Part shown: positions 16,265 to 17,734 of the stretch, in pieces
How the letters are laid out: each line of letters opens with the position of its first letter
Numbering within the stretch: position 1 is the stretch's first letter
NCBI GenBank assembly: GCA_038093515.1
Contig: JBBPSI010000375.1
Coordinates: 1-17,734, forward strand
Direction of reading: 5' to 3'
Length of the DNA stretch: 17,734 nucleotides
Origin: Butyriboletus loyo
Taxonomy: Eukaryota > Basidiomycota > Agaricomycetes > Boletales > Boletaceae
Made by a program: the position numbers and the translations under genes
The notes under the pieces: generated by a model
Databases searched by the model: none
The model's input: only the letters and a program-made list of their open reading frames with translations
What the model was told of the DNA's origin: nothing

Positions 16265-16710
16265 TGTTGAAACAGTAGTGTTCTATTTCTGTATTTCACT
16301 TACAGCCACTACGTTTCTAGACTGGTCTATATGACATCATTGTCTAGACCTAGTCACGCTTATCACATTACAAATAGCTCTTATTTTGCTATTGGACGAT
16401 ATGCTTAGTCTTATCTCTTATCTCTATCATATCGTCATGTGTTTCATACTATACCTTATAAAGGTACTATACAGAACATAAGTACAAACACTCATGTACT
16501 GTATATAAGACAGCCCTTATGGCTTGTCGCTTTTCTCTAGATCTTTCAGTTCTATCATCACTACTGCAATATCTCTAAGTTGAGCCTTGCTCCTTATACT
16601 CTGTTTGTGATACTCTCACTCTTGTATTATCAGTGAGTCTTTCCACTGATAGGTTTACCCTTGCATCCTTCGTTGCCCTCGGTGCGCCTGCTCGGACTTT
16701 ACCAATTCCG
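16265..16710 (+). repeat. LTR-2 copy D
   Basis: A near full-length copy of the copia LTR (opens TGTTGAAACAG, ends ACCAATTCC). It contains a TATA box (TTATAAAGG near 16457) and the two TCTAGA-rich stretches seen in copy C. No primer-binding site follows and no recognisable copia 3' sequence precedes it, so it is a solo or rearranged LTR. It is fused at its end to a reversed partial copy. Confidence 0.85.
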
Positions 16711-16911
16711 AAATAAGGAGCAAGGCTCAACTTAGAGATACATATCACAGTAGTGGTGAAAGAACTGAAAGATCTAAAGAAAAGCAATAAGCCATAAGAG
16801 CTGTCTTATATACAGTACAGGAGTATTTGTACTTGTGTACTGTATAGTACCTATATAAGGTATAGTAAATATCACATGACAATATGTTAGAGATAAGAGA
16901 CAAGACTAAGT
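16711..16911 (-). repeat. LTR-2 copy E, inverted and truncated
   Basis: The minus strand from 16911 to 16712 aligns with 16401-16606, lacking the last 100 bp or so of the LTR and its first 140 bp. Copies D and E form an inverted repeat with stems of about 200 bp and a loop of about 105 bp. Many scattered differences show that it is not recent. Confidence 0.8.
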
Positions 16912-17168
16912 GTTACAATTCTTTGCTTTTCTTTATTACTTAAGCATATGTCATGATAGCTTATCCATTAGCCAATCCAACTAGGATCTTTCCTTTTCTT
17001 CTTCTTAGACAATGAGATCCAACTCTCAATCTGTCACTTCCTATTCAAGGTAGTACATGGAACATTCTATAACCTTCTATCATATGATTTCCATTCAGCC
17101 AATGGCAATTCCCTTCCATATCATATGATAGCCACATTTCCTCTTTTACTCTTGGTCCATGCACATCT
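16912..17168. other. Gene-free stretch
   Basis: AT-rich sequence with no credible open frame. It contains a 12-bp perfect inverted repeat, CTATCATATGAT (17077-17088) and ATCATATGATAG (17120-17131). Each half includes the palindrome ATCATATGAT. Nothing else is recognised. Confidence 0.4.
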
Positions 17169-17275
17169 TGTTACGCTGGACGCTAACAATTAGGACAGCG
17201 AGGAGGCACTCTGGAGTGGCCTCGAGACTTGGAAGACGGTTCTGGGCGAAGTCTCAGACTATGTCTTAGTGCGCA
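17169..17275 (-). repeat. LTR-4 partial copy (3' end only)
   Basis: These 107 bp are nearly the same as the first 107 bp of the next LTR (17276 onward), for example GACAGCGAGGAGGCACTCTG and AGACTATGTCTTAGTGCGCA. The copy breaks off exactly where the full LTR begins. Confidence 0.85.
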
Positions 17276-17701
17276 TGTTACGCTGGGCGCTAACAATTGA
17301 ACAGCGAGGAGGCACTCTGGAGTGGCCTCGAGACTCGTCAAGCGTTTCTGAGCTGGGTCTCAGACTATGTCTTAGTGCGCACACTAAGAGTCTGGAGTGA
17401 AACTAATTGCTAGCAGGTTACTGCGTAGAACTAGATAATGTACATGGTGAAAAGGCAGAGCCTTTATACTACTGAAGTCTGCGCACAGACCATGTCCCTA
17501 ATCGAGTCGCGAGAAGGGAAGTTACATATACGGAAGGAATACTCTAGAAGGTTCCGGAGTATGAGAGAAAGCGCGTCCGTGCGCGAGAAATGATGACTAA
17601 GCTAGAGCGGCTCGTACCGCTCAACGGGCACTAGCAAAAGGCTAGGCGAGTGAAGTAGTCCCAACGGTAATGGAGAGAAAAAGTATACCACTACCGTAAC
17701 A
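17276..17701 (-). repeat. LTR-4, 3' LTR of a gypsy-type element extending right
   Basis: A 426-bp unit read on the minus strand from TGTTACGGTAG (17701) to CCAGCGTAACA (17276), with short inverted ends. On the minus strand the sequence just before it is purine-rich (GGGAAGGGGGTAA, 17702-17714), a polypurine tract, so this is a 3' LTR whose element body continues beyond the right edge. It has a TATA box (17463-17468) and the CTGTGC half of the promoter motif at 17483-17488. Confidence 0.75.
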
Positions 17702-17734
17702 TTACCCCCTTCCCATGGTGGAGACTCCGACTCC

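Overview
The window looks like a retrotransposon-rich, accessory stretch of a filamentous fungal genome, most likely a basidiomycete (Agaricomycetes). The reasons are short (38-70 bp) GT-AG introns, Ty3/gypsy and Ty1/copia LTR elements nested in one another, and a plasma-membrane H+-ATPase fragment whose wording around the phosphorylation site is of the basidiomycete type. There are no prokaryotic signatures, rRNA, tRNA or CRISPR. All family calls come from reading motifs by eye; no database search was possible.

Positions 1-7501 are a nest of LTR elements. A copia-type element lies on the minus strand. Its 5' LTR (7044-7501) is followed by a primer-binding site matching the anticodon arm of initiator tRNA-Met. 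Next comes an extra, unrecognised reading frame of about 770 codons with two predicted membrane helices at its start (6988 to 3265), then gag (3255-2026), then the protease and pre-integrase part of pol, which stops dead at 1227. The extra frame is split by two solo LTRs with perfect 5-bp target duplications (4505-5325, GTTGG; 5799-6312, GCAGC); taking them out restores one frame. The copia pol is cut by one gypsy-type LTR (732-1226), and a second gypsy element (LTR 150-688) sits just upstream of that LTR. The rest of the copia pol should lie left of the window.

Positions 7502-14081 hold host-like genes. Two intact eight-exon copies of a 221-residue protein of unknown function stand head to head (8029-9097 minus, 12510-13573 plus) in the arms of a 1.7-kb inverted duplication. 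A truncated third copy follows at 13796-14081. The spacer between the arms carries a probable small mitochondrial membrane protein gene (9941-10416 minus), a broken H+-ATPase piece (10709-11135 minus) and a stray third copy of an arm-flanking sequence (11137-11335).

Positions 14082-16060 are low-complexity DNA: a pyrimidine-rich stretch, then a G-rich degenerate minisatellite, with one weak open frame. Positions 16062-17734 are again LTR debris: a gypsy LTR fragment, a copia LTR fused to an inverted partial copy of itself (a long hairpin), and a further gypsy-type LTR at the right edge lying next to the broken end of a sister LTR.

The most notable cross-cutting observation is that three otherwise different LTR families carry the same promoter block: a CTGTGC half-site, usually part of the dyad GCACAG-N6-CTGTGC, exactly 14 bp upstream of a TATA box in all five copies that can be scored.
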